From: a bacterium
GTDB taxonomy: Bacteria > Patescibacteriota > Microgenomatia > UBA1406 > GWC2-37-13
Direction: 5' to 3'
DNA length: 64,000 bases
Assembly (NCBI GenBank): GCA_029573715.1
Contig: JAKQDR010000261.1
Coordinates: 1-64,000 of the forward strand
The position numbers and the translations under genes are program-made. Positions 1 to 8,948 of this stretch are shown here, one piece after another; the stretch's first letter is position 1, and each line of letters starts with the position of its first letter. The notes below the pieces were generated by a model. The model did not search any database and had not been told where the DNA came from. It was given only the letters and a program-made list of their open reading frames with translations.

Positions 1-12
1 TATCGTGTTTGA

Positions 13-64
13 GCAGTAGACTTCAACCCTTTATACACGGGCATATACGGTTGAAGTCTACTGC
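13..64. repeat. Perfect inverted repeat: GCAGTAGACTTCAACC, 20-nt spacer, GGTTGAAGTCTACTGC
   Basis: Arms 13-28 and 49-64 are exact reverse complements (16 bp). Confidence 0.85.
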
Positions 65-94
65 CTTGCTTCTGTTTGTAAAGTGCTACGCGTT

Positions 95-127
95 GCAGCC
101 GAGGGCTCAACAGCCCTCGGATAGCTG
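95..127. repeat. GC-rich hairpin CCGAGGGCT-CAAC-AGCCCTCGG with outer GCAGC/GCTGC arms
   Basis: 9-bp perfect stem at 99-107/112-120; no T-run follows. Confidence 0.75.
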
Positions 128-283
128 CGGGTCAATTATACAACAGGGATTGGCATTGATCCTCGCCACATAGTTTCAAGAATTGGAAGTGCAACTGGAG
201 TTATGTTCGGTTTTCCAGGGCATCATAATTTTCCTGGGATAGGGTTCTACGACATGAGACAATTTAAAAAACTGCCTCGGTGA
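125..283 (+). pseudogene. Possible C-terminal gene remnant (LRVNYTTGIGIDPRHIVSRIGSATGVMFGFPGHHNFPGIGFYDMRQFKKLPR*)
   Basis: Open frame with protein-like composition, no start codon of its own, ends in TGA. Confidence 0.3.
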
Positions 284-402
284 AACGAACTTGAAAGAGA
301 TAAGAAAACACATACTTGATGGTATGCGCCCTGAAGGCGAATGCAAACAAAGCCACCTACTGGAATGCTCCAGAAATTATAAGATAAAGAAGGTCCTCAT
401 CT

Positions 403-1767
403 TTAAAAATCTACAGTCTCAACGCTCGGTATTTCGTTGATGAATGAGTGTGCTAGGGTATAAGTTAGTGTGCCTTGATTTGGAATAACAATATAATCTC
501 CAACTTCACACTTCTCTGCATAACATGTGTCCCCCCATGTGTCATACGTGGTACACAAGCTCCCGCTTAATCGAAATAATATCTCTTTGTATGACGGGTG
601 AGTTATATTAATCTTAGGAAAATATTCAAACATAAATCTTTGCCATCCCACCATATGGACGCCGCCTCCTCCTGTAATTGCCAAGTTAGGGCTCTTGACA
701 TCCTCAATTTGAACAAGGAGATCCATTGCGCCATCTGCCAATATACGCCCAGGTTCGGTTATGTATTTGATTTCGCCTAAAACAGGTGTAATGTATTTTT
801 TAATACCTTTGGCGATATTGTGTGCAAAATCGTGCAACGTAGATGACTCTTGTATATATAGACTATTTTTATTATTAATACTACCACCACTAAATAGCTT
901 GAGTGCGTTTATCAATACTCCGAGATTTGTATTTTTACTAAAGACTCCTTCTGTATTTCGAGTATCAAATCCTCCCCCAAAATCTAAATATCGAATATTC
1001 TTCTTCATTGTTGAAGAGAAATTTTTAGTGATATGTTGAGATAATTGCTTTAAAGTTTCTACATACACATGTGGCGATTTGTTGCGTGAAGTATGAAAAT
1101 GAATTCCTTCAAGCTGTATGTATGGATACTTCTTGTAACAGAGTCCCCAAAAGTCATACAACTGAATTAGAGAAATTCCATATTTATTCCAGTCACCATG
1201 AAGTGGGAGATTAATCCGCACACCTGCTTTAATAGATCGCTTAAGAGTATTGGTGAGTGTTCCTAATCGGACCAATTCTCCAAAGCTATCGATATGAATC
1301 CTAGTGATGTGTGCGTTTTTGATTATCTCTTGCAAATCACTTTCCCGCTTGCCTGGGCTGTAATAAATAACCTGCTTAGATCCAGCATTAATCGCGATAC
1401 GAAGCTCTCGAACGCTTGCAACTTCTAAACCTAATCCATTCGTTACCGCATCTTTTATAAGACCCGAATAATGATTAATTTTAATGGGATAATATACCTC
1501 AAGATTAGGTATATATTTTTTAAATATCTTTCTGAATTGGTGAATTTGATTGCTAAATATTTTTCTTCGATAAAGATATAATGGCGGATAGACTCGAGAC
1601 TTTTGTTTATCTGCGAGGAAAGTTAAAAAACTGTCTTGTTGCAATATGTACTCTTTGGCAATATGATCAAGGTTCCCTTCCTTTAAATGGGATTCTATAA
1701 ATCTGGCCTTGTTTGAATTCAAATACTTAGCAATTCTCCGCATTGTATCTTTAATGTATTTTGTCAT
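403..1767 (-). CDS. Fold-type III PLP-dependent decarboxylase-like (Orn/DAP/Arg decarboxylase group)
   Basis: YYPIKIN..GLEVASVRELRIAINAG..IYYSPGKRESDL, FHTSRN, LDFGGGFDTR, ITEPGRILADGA, CEVGDYIVIPNQGTLTYT motifs. Confidence 0.8.
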   Translation of the reverse strand: MTKYIKDTMRRIAKYLNSNKARFIESHLKEGNLDHIAKEYILQQDSFLTFLADKQKSRVYPPLYLYRRKIFSNQIHQFRKIFKKYIPNLEVYYPIKINHYSGLIKDAVTNGLGLEVASVRELRIAINAGSKQVIYYSPGKRESDLQEIIKNAHITRIHIDSFGELVRLGTLTNTLKRSIKAGVRINLPLHGDWNKYGISLIQLYDFWGLCYKKYPYIQLEGIHFHTSRNKSPHVYVETLKQLSQHITKNFSSTMKKNIRYLDFGGGFDTRNTEGVFSKNTNLGVLINALKLFSGGSINNKNSLYIQESSTLHDFAHNIAKGIKKYITPVLGEIKYITEPGRILADGAMDLLVQIEDVKSPNLAITGGGGVHMVGWQRFMFEYFPKINITHPSYKEILFRLSGSLCTTYDTWGDTCYAEKCEVGDYIVIPNQGTLTYTLAHSFINEIPSVETVDF

Positions 1768-1788
1768 TTGTCTTAAAGTGTTGTAGAA

Positions 1789-3108
1789 TCATTTAAGCTG
1801 TAACGACATCATATGCTTTCCTTCAGCTTGATCCCATTCAATATAACCTGCTTGTACCAAATCAGCAAATATCGGTGAGCCAACGAAATTCGGATACCGA
1901 TGGTGATGAGCCATAGCTTCCACGTCTACTTTGGCTCCATTTACCAATTGTTTTCCCCCATACAAAGAAGCAATTTGTCGATTGGCAGAACCTCCCCCTT
2001 GGCAAAGTTGTCTCATGACCCGACTGAAATTGCCAGCCTGGATCCACATTCTGCCAAGATAATCCTGTGCTTGCTGCAACGCATTTCCATCTGTGACGAG
2101 ATTATCTGGAGCTAAGTTTTCTATTGCATCTCCTAGAATAGTTTGCACATCAGCTAACCCCATGGCGGAATTATCTGCAAGATAAAATATCGCTCGAAGA
2201 TACTGATCAAGCACCGTGCTTGCTTGACCATGGTGGCCAGATTTCTTTCCTGCACTGCCCGGAGAAACACCAGTGTTTATAATCGCTGCTGAAGCGTATA
2301 GAGCATCTGCGAGTTTAAGTAATGTCGGAGAATTTGTGCCTGAAGACATGATTTCTAATATGGGAGAAGAATAGATGGGGTGTGGTTTTCCTTGTGCGGC
2401 TGACAATAGCGTTTCATGGCCAAATCCAATTTCAAATGCGGTGGGCGCGCCAGAAGAACGGACCATGACACAGCTTGCAACATCTCTGAGTTCTGGACCT
2501 TGGGTTGATCTAACTGCAAGCATCATGCCCCTACCAGTCAATCCCAATTCTCCAAACGACCATACATATGCATCAGGTGGGTTTGTGCATGCACTAAAAG
2601 ACTGAAGCTTCACTTTTCCGCAGATCTGCGCAAATATCGGCTCATCTTCTGGAGCGTAATGTGCGACAATTCTATCCAAACCAAGCGAGTAGGGGGGCTG
2701 AGAGAAAAATGCAATCGCATCTCTGAGACTAGTATCTGCGCCTTCCACTGAAGATAGTATGCCACCACCTTCAAAATAACTCATAAATGGGGGCACGTCC
2801 TGAGTGTAATAACCATTAAGATTATGTGTTCTCAGTTTAGGTTGCCACAATGCAAGCGGGCTTTGGGGGCCTTTGCGCATTACATCTCGCCATACAGAAC
2901 TCGATGAACCTATGAATATGGTGGTTGGATCTGCATCTCCAGCAATAAGCCCAACTGGAGAAACAAGATTATAGCCATTATCTGCAAAATATCTTTGAAA
3001 CCTCTCACTATTAGACAATCCCACACACTCGTGACTCATTTCTCGAGGCCCGTGAGGGCCTCCAAATCGCTCTGCTGGAGATATTATTCCCATGTGTCCC
3101 GATGGCAC
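1789..3108 (-). CDS. Alanyl-tRNA synthetase catalytic-domain-like protein lacking editing and C-Ala domains (likely ATG start at 3093)
   Basis: [33 protein letters not shown] resembles AlaRS [50 protein letters not shown] resembles DHIRSCAFLIADG; only 439 aa. Confidence 0.55.
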   Translation of the reverse strand: [439 protein letters not shown]

Positions 3109-3605
3109 AACGAAATAACTGGACCGATGCTGTTTTGGTATTTACCTTTGTATAACGTGATTTTCCCTTTAGGCTGCCAAAATGAAACCTGTGCAATTAA
3201 CATGCCCGGATATATCTTTACCGGTAAGGTGGCATACAGTTGGAGTGTAGAAACGCCAAATGAACCGATATCGATTAGATCTGCAGTAACATGCACAAAA
3301 AGCCCCATTCTCGCGGTGTTAGATTTTGCATGTATTATGGGAACATAAAAATCACTACCTATCTTCTCTTTAGTGGAGCCAAGATAAAAGGAGCCCTTCC
3401 GCAAAGTATAGCCAGATTTGGGAATAACTATTGTTTCATATGCGGGCAATTTTTTAGGATCAAGCACCTTAGATTTGTACCGAATGAGCGTGTCTCCCAA
3501 TCATAAATCATGAGAATTTGTTGTGGTTCGTGCTTGCACATATGGAACAATTCTTATTTTACCCTTACTAACCATACTAGTAATGTGCTTACCTGTTAAT
3601 ATCAT
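3084..3605 (-). pseudogene. dCTP deaminase-like paralog 2, interrupted by in-frame TGA at 3501-3503 (ORF track shows only 3084..3500)
   Basis: Frame reads MILTGKHITSMVSKGKIRIVPYVQARTTTNSHDL*LGDTLIRYKSK...GMLIAQVSFWQ, parallel to the neighbour MILTGNHIVSS...NSYNYRLGKTL...HMIFGQVSFWQ. Confidence 0.75.
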
Positions 3606-3610
3606 AGTAT

Positions 3611-4111
3611 TCAAAAATATACGAGTGACTCCTGAGGCTGATTAATAAATCCGTATGTTCCCGCATATTCACTTGCTTTACCTTTGTTTTGCCAAAAAGA
3701 AACCTGTCCAAAAATCATATGAGGGTATACTCTGACTCTATGTGTTGCAACTATTTCCAAGGTCCATCTATGACATGACTGTGTATGACCAAGATTCGCA
3801 GAAATTTGAACAAACAAACCAAGCCTTCCAATTGAGCTTCTGCCAATAAGCGACATCGCATATCGCTTACTTCCGATAGTTTCATGGGTGTGTCCCAAAT
3901 ACATGGTACCCGGTTGCAACACGAACCCGTCTTCTGGGATAACGATGGAGTTGAACGTATGCCGCAGAGATTTGCTGATGGAACATTTCTTGAGTGTCTT
4001 GCCGAGTCTATAGTTATAGCTATTTGGATTGACCTGCGACAAGTTAAATGGCTCAATGACTATGTCGCCATTTTCCACTGAAGATACAATATGGTTCCCG
4101 GTAAGTATCAT
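3611..4111 (-). CDS. dCTP deaminase-like (trimeric dUTPase fold) protein
   Basis: VNPNSYNYRLG, PGTMYLGHTHETIG, GRSSIGRLGLFVQISANLG, TLEIVATHRVRVYPHMIFGQVSFWQ. Confidence 0.8.
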   Translation of the reverse strand: MILTGNHIVSSVENGDIVIEPFNLSQVNPNSYNYRLGKTLKKCSISKSLRHTFNSIVIPEDGFVLQPGTMYLGHTHETIGSKRYAMSLIGRSSIGRLGLFVQISANLGHTQSCHRWTLEIVATHRVRVYPHMIFGQVSFWQNKGKASEYAGTYGFINQPQESLVYF

Positions 4112-4115
4112 GTCA

Positions 4116-4946
4116 TTAAAATAACTCTACATATCTGTGGGGATATATTGTTTTTCTGTAGCGGTGAACGAGAATAACATATCGTTGATAGGGTCTGAGT
4201 TCGTTGGCGACTTGCTTTATTTCATTAAGTCTATTTTTAAGTTTTTTTATCAAACTATCATCTTTAATATTTTTGTCATTTACAATTCTTTCTACGGTTG
4301 AATCCACATAGTGCGCAAGCTCATCCTCGGTTTCTGGAATAATATTTTGAAAATCCTCGTACATTAATTCGAGTCCTTTATACACAGACATTACCTCTTT
4401 ATAGCCAACGTTTGTGGGTGTGATACCAAAAACTTTCTGTGCTTTAGCGAGCACTTTATCAGGAATAGATTTCTCAACAAAGAATTCGGCAGAAAGCAAA
4501 AATCCATCGTTTTGCATTAAGGAAATGCATTTTTGTATCGTTTGAGTTGGATTAGGGAAGAACCGCAATGCTGCTCCTATGACGACATGGGAAAACCGGT
4601 CTTTTGTGCTGAACTCCAGTGCATTAGTAGCCACATACTTTAGATTGACGCTTTTTGCATATTGCTTTGCATTGTGGCGGGCCGCCTGGATTGAAGCCTT
4701 GGAAATATCAATGCCGAGGCCTTTGCATTGAGCCATCTTGCACAGTTCTCTGACTGAAAAGCCTGTCGTGCAGGCAAACTCGAGAATGTTGGACTTGGAA
4801 TTAAGCATCGAGTAGACTCTCCATTTATTAAGAGTCATATACCCTCCTGGTGGCACATTCCACTGATTGATAAAGCCTATATAATCAGTATATATCATCT
4901 CATTAATATGCGGTTTCATTCGTATGGCAGTATTTGTTTTCTTCAT
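4116..4946 (-). CDS. Class I SAM-dependent methyltransferase
   Basis: ILEFACTTGFSVRELCKMAQCKGLGIDIS (motif I) and SHVVIGAALRFFPNPTQTIQKCISLMQNDGFLLSAEFF. Confidence 0.8.
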   Translation of the reverse strand: MKKTNTAIRMKPHINEMIYTDYIGFINQWNVPPGGYMTLNKWRVYSMLNSKSNILEFACTTGFSVRELCKMAQCKGLGIDISKASIQAARHNAKQYAKSVNLKYVATNALEFSTKDRFSHVVIGAALRFFPNPTQTIQKCISLMQNDGFLLSAEFFVEKSIPDKVLAKAQKVFGITPTNVGYKEVMSVYKGLELMYEDFQNIIPETEDELAHYVDSTVERIVNDKNIKDDSLIKKLKNRLNEIKQVANELRPYQRYVILVHRYRKTIYPHRYVELF

Positions 4947-5031
4947 AATATCTAGACGTAAAAACTAAGCTCAGTACATGAGTTGGCTGCAATTACTTTG
5001 CACAGAAGTAGTCTATGCATTCAATCCATTT

Positions 5032-5433
5032 TTAGCCAACACGTGAAAAAACTACACACTGAATAGGCCTAGCTTGGTCTATGGCTCTGTCTTGGGCATC
5101 TTTAGCTAGAAATTCGGCAACAGAGTCAAGCTCAGCTTGGGTAATGCTTACATCAGCGGCATCAAGTGCTTTGGGCCCAATTTTTGCTATGACTGGATAT
5201 GCAGCAAATGACTCTCGTGCAACAGGGCAATGTGCTTGCACACCCTCCCCTTGTTTTTCATGCAACTCAAGCAAAGGACATTTTCTTAAGAGGTTGGGAT
5301 CACTAGGATCAGCACTGAGACAAAAAGTTTCTAATCTTGGACACCCATAGTCCTTCCGAACTTTAAGATCACCATGAGCAGTAGCAACAGTTGCACCTCC
5401 TAACAGTTTTACTGATGTTTCATTGTTGGACAT
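5032..5433 (-). CDS. Hypothetical protein with four clustered Cys
   Basis: 133-aa ORF with a -10-like ATTGTA/TACAAT 8 nt upstream of the start. Confidence 0.55.
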   Translation of the reverse strand: MSNNETSVKLLGGATVATAHGDLKVRKDYGCPRLETFCLSADPSDPNLLRKCPLLELHEKQGEGVQAHCPVARESFAAYPVIAKIGPKALDAADVSITQAELDSVAEFLAKDAQDRAIDQARPIQCVVFSRVG

Positions 5434-5752
5434 AGACCCTCATTGTATCATATACTTACAGTATTTCAACTTATAGTTGTATGCTATATATCTTCCTTGT
5501 CAACACGAGTGACAGTCATTCGTGCTATTCTTCGGGAAAAATTAACAACGCATTGTTTATATATCAAAAAAACACTATTCATAGCTAAATAGACCGTTTA
5601 AGCACCACCTTAAAGTATTCGTAATAAAAATACCGATAAGAAGTGTAGATGTTAGAAGAAAACTAACTCAGGCTATTTATTTGCGCACACATCAACGCCC
5701 CCACATACCCCTTGCGCGGAGGTTGTGCCTTCGCATATACTGATACTCACCA

Positions 5753-6409
5753 ATGACACAGGGCACCACTTCCGATACCACGCACTCCAAAAAAACAAAG
5801 GTGTCCAAAAAGTCCGACACCGCACAAGCGCTCAATGAGCCCCTCATTACGGTGCACAACCCCTTCCGGTATATCTTTTTGTGGCTTGAAGATATCAAAA
5901 ATTGGATCAAAAAAGACTCAAATGGAGAGATTCGCATCCATATCCCATTCAAATGGTTTGTGACGGCACTACTTGTATTTACTGTTGGCGGTGCCATCCC
6001 GGCATATTGGCAGGGAAAAGCGGTGGAGTATGCGGGGTGGATTGCGCGCCCGACCCCCACACCGGTAGTGATTGTCCAGCCCACACCCACCGTTGCTCCT
6101 GTATTGGTGACACGCATGGGAGTGATAAAAGCTACCTATCAGGTTAAAGATTTGCTCCCCACACAAACGCCGACTCCGGCCGATGCATCCTCACCATCAG
6201 CGCTCACCACATCACAGACATCACCCCCAGCATCTCCCGCACGCTACGTGCTTATGACAGATACATATAAGCTCATTTACTTGCTCGTTCCTGAGGAAGT
6301 GTCTTTGCAAAGATTTATTGGATACAAGGCGTTAGTCACCGGGTATTACACCGCATCTAGCAATACCATTTCGGTGCAGAGCGCACAAGATATTGAGGTC
6401 GTGTATTAA
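5753..6409 (+). CDS. Single-pass membrane protein with Thr/Pro-rich linker and extracytoplasmic domain
   Basis: TM segment WFVTALLVFTVGGAIPAYW followed by PTPTPVVIVQPTPT. Confidence 0.7.
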   Translation: MTQGTTSDTTHSKKTKVSKKSDTAQALNEPLITVHNPFRYIFLWLEDIKNWIKKDSNGEIRIHIPFKWFVTALLVFTVGGAIPAYWQGKAVEYAGWIARPTPTPVVIVQPTPTVAPVLVTRMGVIKATYQVKDLLPTQTPTPADASSPSALTTSQTSPPASPARYVLMTDTYKLIYLLVPEEVSLQRFIGYKALVTGYYTASSNTISVQSAQDIEVVY

Positions 6410-6424
6410 TAGTTTTATCACCGT

Positions 6425-6736
6425 ATGCAATTTAAGCTATTCGCACTCTATCGCATATCCCGCCTAATCTTTCCTCTGCATTGGCTGGCATCTTTTGGCA
6501 TATCGGCAAGCACATGGGTGGTGACACGAAACGTGACCGAGCAGATTTCAATGACCATACTTACCTATCAATACAAAGGGTGGCCGTATCCGTGGGCAGT
6601 GACCAATGCTGCAGGCACCGGTTTTGTGATACGGCAAACCGATTTTATGGTCAATCTTTTCATCTGGTTTGTTATCACTGCGATAGCGCTTGAGATAATC
6701 TTGCGCCTCAAAAACTTCACACAGAAACAACCGTGA
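6425..6736 (+). CDS. Small integral membrane protein
   Basis: Two hydrophobic segments; follows the previous gene by 15 nt. Confidence 0.6.
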   Translation: MQFKLFALYRISRLIFPLHWLASFGISASTWVVTRNVTEQISMTILTYQYKGWPYPWAVTNAAGTGFVIRQTDFMVNLFIWFVITAIALEIILRLKNFTQKQP

Positions 6737-6834
6737 CTTTGGCAAAGAAAGCGGTTTCTGCTATACGTATCTGTGTCGATTTTTTATGATACGCGTTGTC
6801 TTCTCTAAATAGAGATATACAATGAGCTTTCTCT

Positions 6835-8025
6835 ATGCATACACTTTCCGCAGATCAAAAACTATCCCTCGATGCAATTTTGAATTGGTTTCAAAATGAA
6901 AAAGAACACAAGCAATATATTAGTTTGGGGGGCTATGCCGGAACGGGGAAAACAACACTCATAGCGCTCATACGAAACAAACTACATACCATTGATCCCA
7001 ACGTGAAGGTTGGATTTGCAAGCTATACCGGAAAAGCGGCACGAGTCTTGCGCACTAAGCTCATACAACAACAGGTGGTGCTTCCGCAAGATACGGTGGG
7101 CACCATCCACTCACTTATTTACTCACCGATTGTCAATGAGCGAAAAGAAATAGTGGGATGGAAACAAAAAGAAAGTATTGATCGAACGCTTATCATAATT
7201 GATGAGGCATCCATGGTGGATGAGGTGATATGGGGAAATCTGCGCTCATATGGCATACCTATTATCGTGGTAGGGGATCATGGGCAACTTCCCCCCATCA
7301 AGGGATCATTCAACCTTATTGAGGAACCTCAGCTGACCCTTGATGAAATACATAGGCAGGCCCGCATGAACCCAATCATTGGCCTCTCAATACAAGCACG
7401 AGAACATGGGTGTATAAAGTTTAACACCTATTCTGACACCGTCATCAAATATGATATGGCTTCGCATGAAGCACAAGAGGCAATGCAAGAACTCCTAAAC
7501 TCCGTACATACGGATACCCTTGTGCTTTGTGGATACAACAGCACACGCATTAAGCTCAACACGCACATACGAGGTGCACTTGGATTTGAAACTGCAGAAC
7601 CTTCACCTGGCGACCGGGTTATATGCTTGCGCAATAATCATAAAAAACACATTTTTAATGGGATGCTTGGAACACTTCAATCTATTAAAAGGGTTGATGA
7701 TGCGTGGTATATGGCGGAGATTATTATGGATGATGAGGAGGATGTGTATAAGGACCTTATATCAATTGCCCAATTCAATGCGCCAACCGCGATGAATTTT
7801 ACCGATAAACGATCACAAATTATGCGCGGAGATTTGTTTGATTTTGGTTATGCACTTACGGTTCATAAAGCACAGGGGAGCCAAGCAAAACGGGTGATTC
7901 TTTTTGAAGAGCGGTTTAAGAAAATGAATGATGATGAATGGAAACGGTGGTTGTACACTGCGATAACTCGCGCAGAGGAGGAGCTGTATATATTTGGGAG
8001 AGATACTTCACCTAATTCTGATTAG
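6835..8025 (+). CDS. SF1B helicase, Dda/RecD-like
   Basis: GGYAGTGKTTL (Walker A), IIDEASMVDE, GDHGQLPPI, ALTVHKAQGSQ, LYTAITRAEEELYI. Confidence 0.9.
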   Translation: MHTLSADQKLSLDAILNWFQNEKEHKQYISLGGYAGTGKTTLIALIRNKLHTIDPNVKVGFASYTGKAARVLRTKLIQQQVVLPQDTVGTIHSLIYSPIVNERKEIVGWKQKESIDRTLIIIDEASMVDEVIWGNLRSYGIPIIVVGDHGQLPPIKGSFNLIEEPQLTLDEIHRQARMNPIIGLSIQAREHGCIKFNTYSDTVIKYDMASHEAQEAMQELLNSVHTDTLVLCGYNSTRIKLNTHIRGALGFETAEPSPGDRVICLRNNHKKHIFNGMLGTLQSIKRVDDAWYMAEIIMDDEEDVYKDLISIAQFNAPTAMNFTDKRSQIMRGDLFDFGYALTVHKAQGSQAKRVILFEERFKKMNDDEWKRWLYTAITRAEEELYIFGRDTSPNSD

Positions 8026-8107
8026 AGTAAATACGCACGATGATATTAGTGTTCAACATAAACGAATGCACATTCACAATGCGCACGGTTTATATATGGT
8101 TCCCCAT

Positions 8108-8128
8108 TCGTCAAGCTCAGGGTGACGA
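8108..8128. repeat. Short REP-like inverted repeat TCGTCA-AGCTCAGGG-TGACGA
   Basis: 6-bp arms in intergenic sequence. Confidence 0.4.
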
Positions 8129-8165
8129 TTTAAAGAGAATGAATGTTTATCTCCTTTGTCGGCAC

Positions 8166-8495
8166 TTACTCACTTCGTTTTTGTAAAAACTTCCGCATAT
8201 TGCGGGGAGATTTTGAATGACCACCTGGAGCTATACGGTGAACGACAGCTGTTGGCATCTCCCACACAGGAGTACCGGGAGCTATATACGTTTCTGAGCC
8301 TCCCATAGTTGCATTATGAGCGTTTCCATCTTGACCAATACGTGCCGCATCGGTCATGCCGCACGATGGCATACCCTCAGAGCCATAGATCTGCAATATT
8401 CTTAAGCGATGCTTTGCTTCTTGATTTCCCATATACAGTAATGTGTTATCACAGGGCATCTTACTATCAAAACGGGCTATGTCAAGAGTCCCCAA
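8166..8495 (-). CDS. Hypothetical protein
   Basis: 109-aa ORF, no recognisable domain. Confidence 0.35.
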   Translation of the reverse strand: MGTLDIARFDSKMPCDNTLLYMGNQEAKHRLRILQIYGSEGMPSCGMTDAARIGQDGNAHNATMGGSETYIAPGTPVWEMPTAVVHRIAPGGHSKSPRNMRKFLQKRSE

Positions 8496-8650
8496 TACAT
8501 AATTATCTTAATTCTTCGTGATCGTGTGAGGGTAATATTGACGATGCAAGATAAAATGAGAGATTGCTTGACATTCGTTTGCGTCATTGTTATGCTCCTT
8601 ATGGCAGGTATGAAGTATCGTTAGAAAAAATTAAAAGCGCAATGTCCCCC

Positions 8651-8667
8651 CTCACCAGTTTGGTGAG
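8651..8667. repeat. Hairpin CTCACCA-GTT-TGGTGAG
   Basis: 7-bp perfect stem in the glmS upstream region. Confidence 0.7.
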
Positions 8668-8688
8668 TGAGGAATACGAGGAAGAGGG

Positions 8689-8716
8689 CCCCCCTCACCA
8701 CATATGGTGAGGGGGG
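8689..8716. repeat. Hairpin CCCCCCTCACCA-CATA-TGGTGAGGGGGG
   Basis: 12-bp perfect stem with 4-nt loop; stem core shared with 8651-8667. Confidence 0.85.
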
Positions 8717-8737
8717 AGTCGGACCTTGCTGAGTTGT

Positions 8738-8784
8738 CCTTCGCCAGGCTCCCCGATACAATCGGGACAGGCAGGATGACATCA
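8738..8784. repeat. REP-like segment CTTCGCCAGGCTCCCCGATACAATCGGGACAGGCAGGATGACATC
   Basis: Contains CCCGAT-ACA-ATCGGG stem. Confidence 0.4.
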
Positions 8785-8948
8785 TGCAAGAGTAGCGGAA
8801 ACCCTCAGGTGTGATGGCACACCTTCAAGTAATCATTCAACACTGGTTCGCAAGAACCAGCACAAAGATGTTTGCCCGCCATGTACTTCAGCATACTCTG
8901 CTATGCGCGTAATATTACGCGTTTCTTACCAATCATTTCTTTTTTCTT

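Noticed and set aside
761-1039. Plus-strand ORFs antisense to the PLP decarboxylase gene (also 598..780)
   Set aside because: No protein-like features; they overlap a well-supported minus-strand gene.
3084-3605. TGA recoding (as in Absconditabacteria/Gracilibacteria)
   Set aside because: Several intact genes (glmS, LOG-family, displaced rarA end) terminate at TGA and no other gene shows internal TGA, so a local nonsense mutation is more likely.
5692-6117. 141-aa minus-strand ORF
   Set aside because: Antisense to the membrane protein at 5753-6409, which has clear TM and Thr/Pro linker features.
8520-8948. glmS ribozyme/riboswitch upstream of glmS
   Set aside because: I could not recognise the conserved ribozyme core; only hairpins are visible. 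Infernal would decide.
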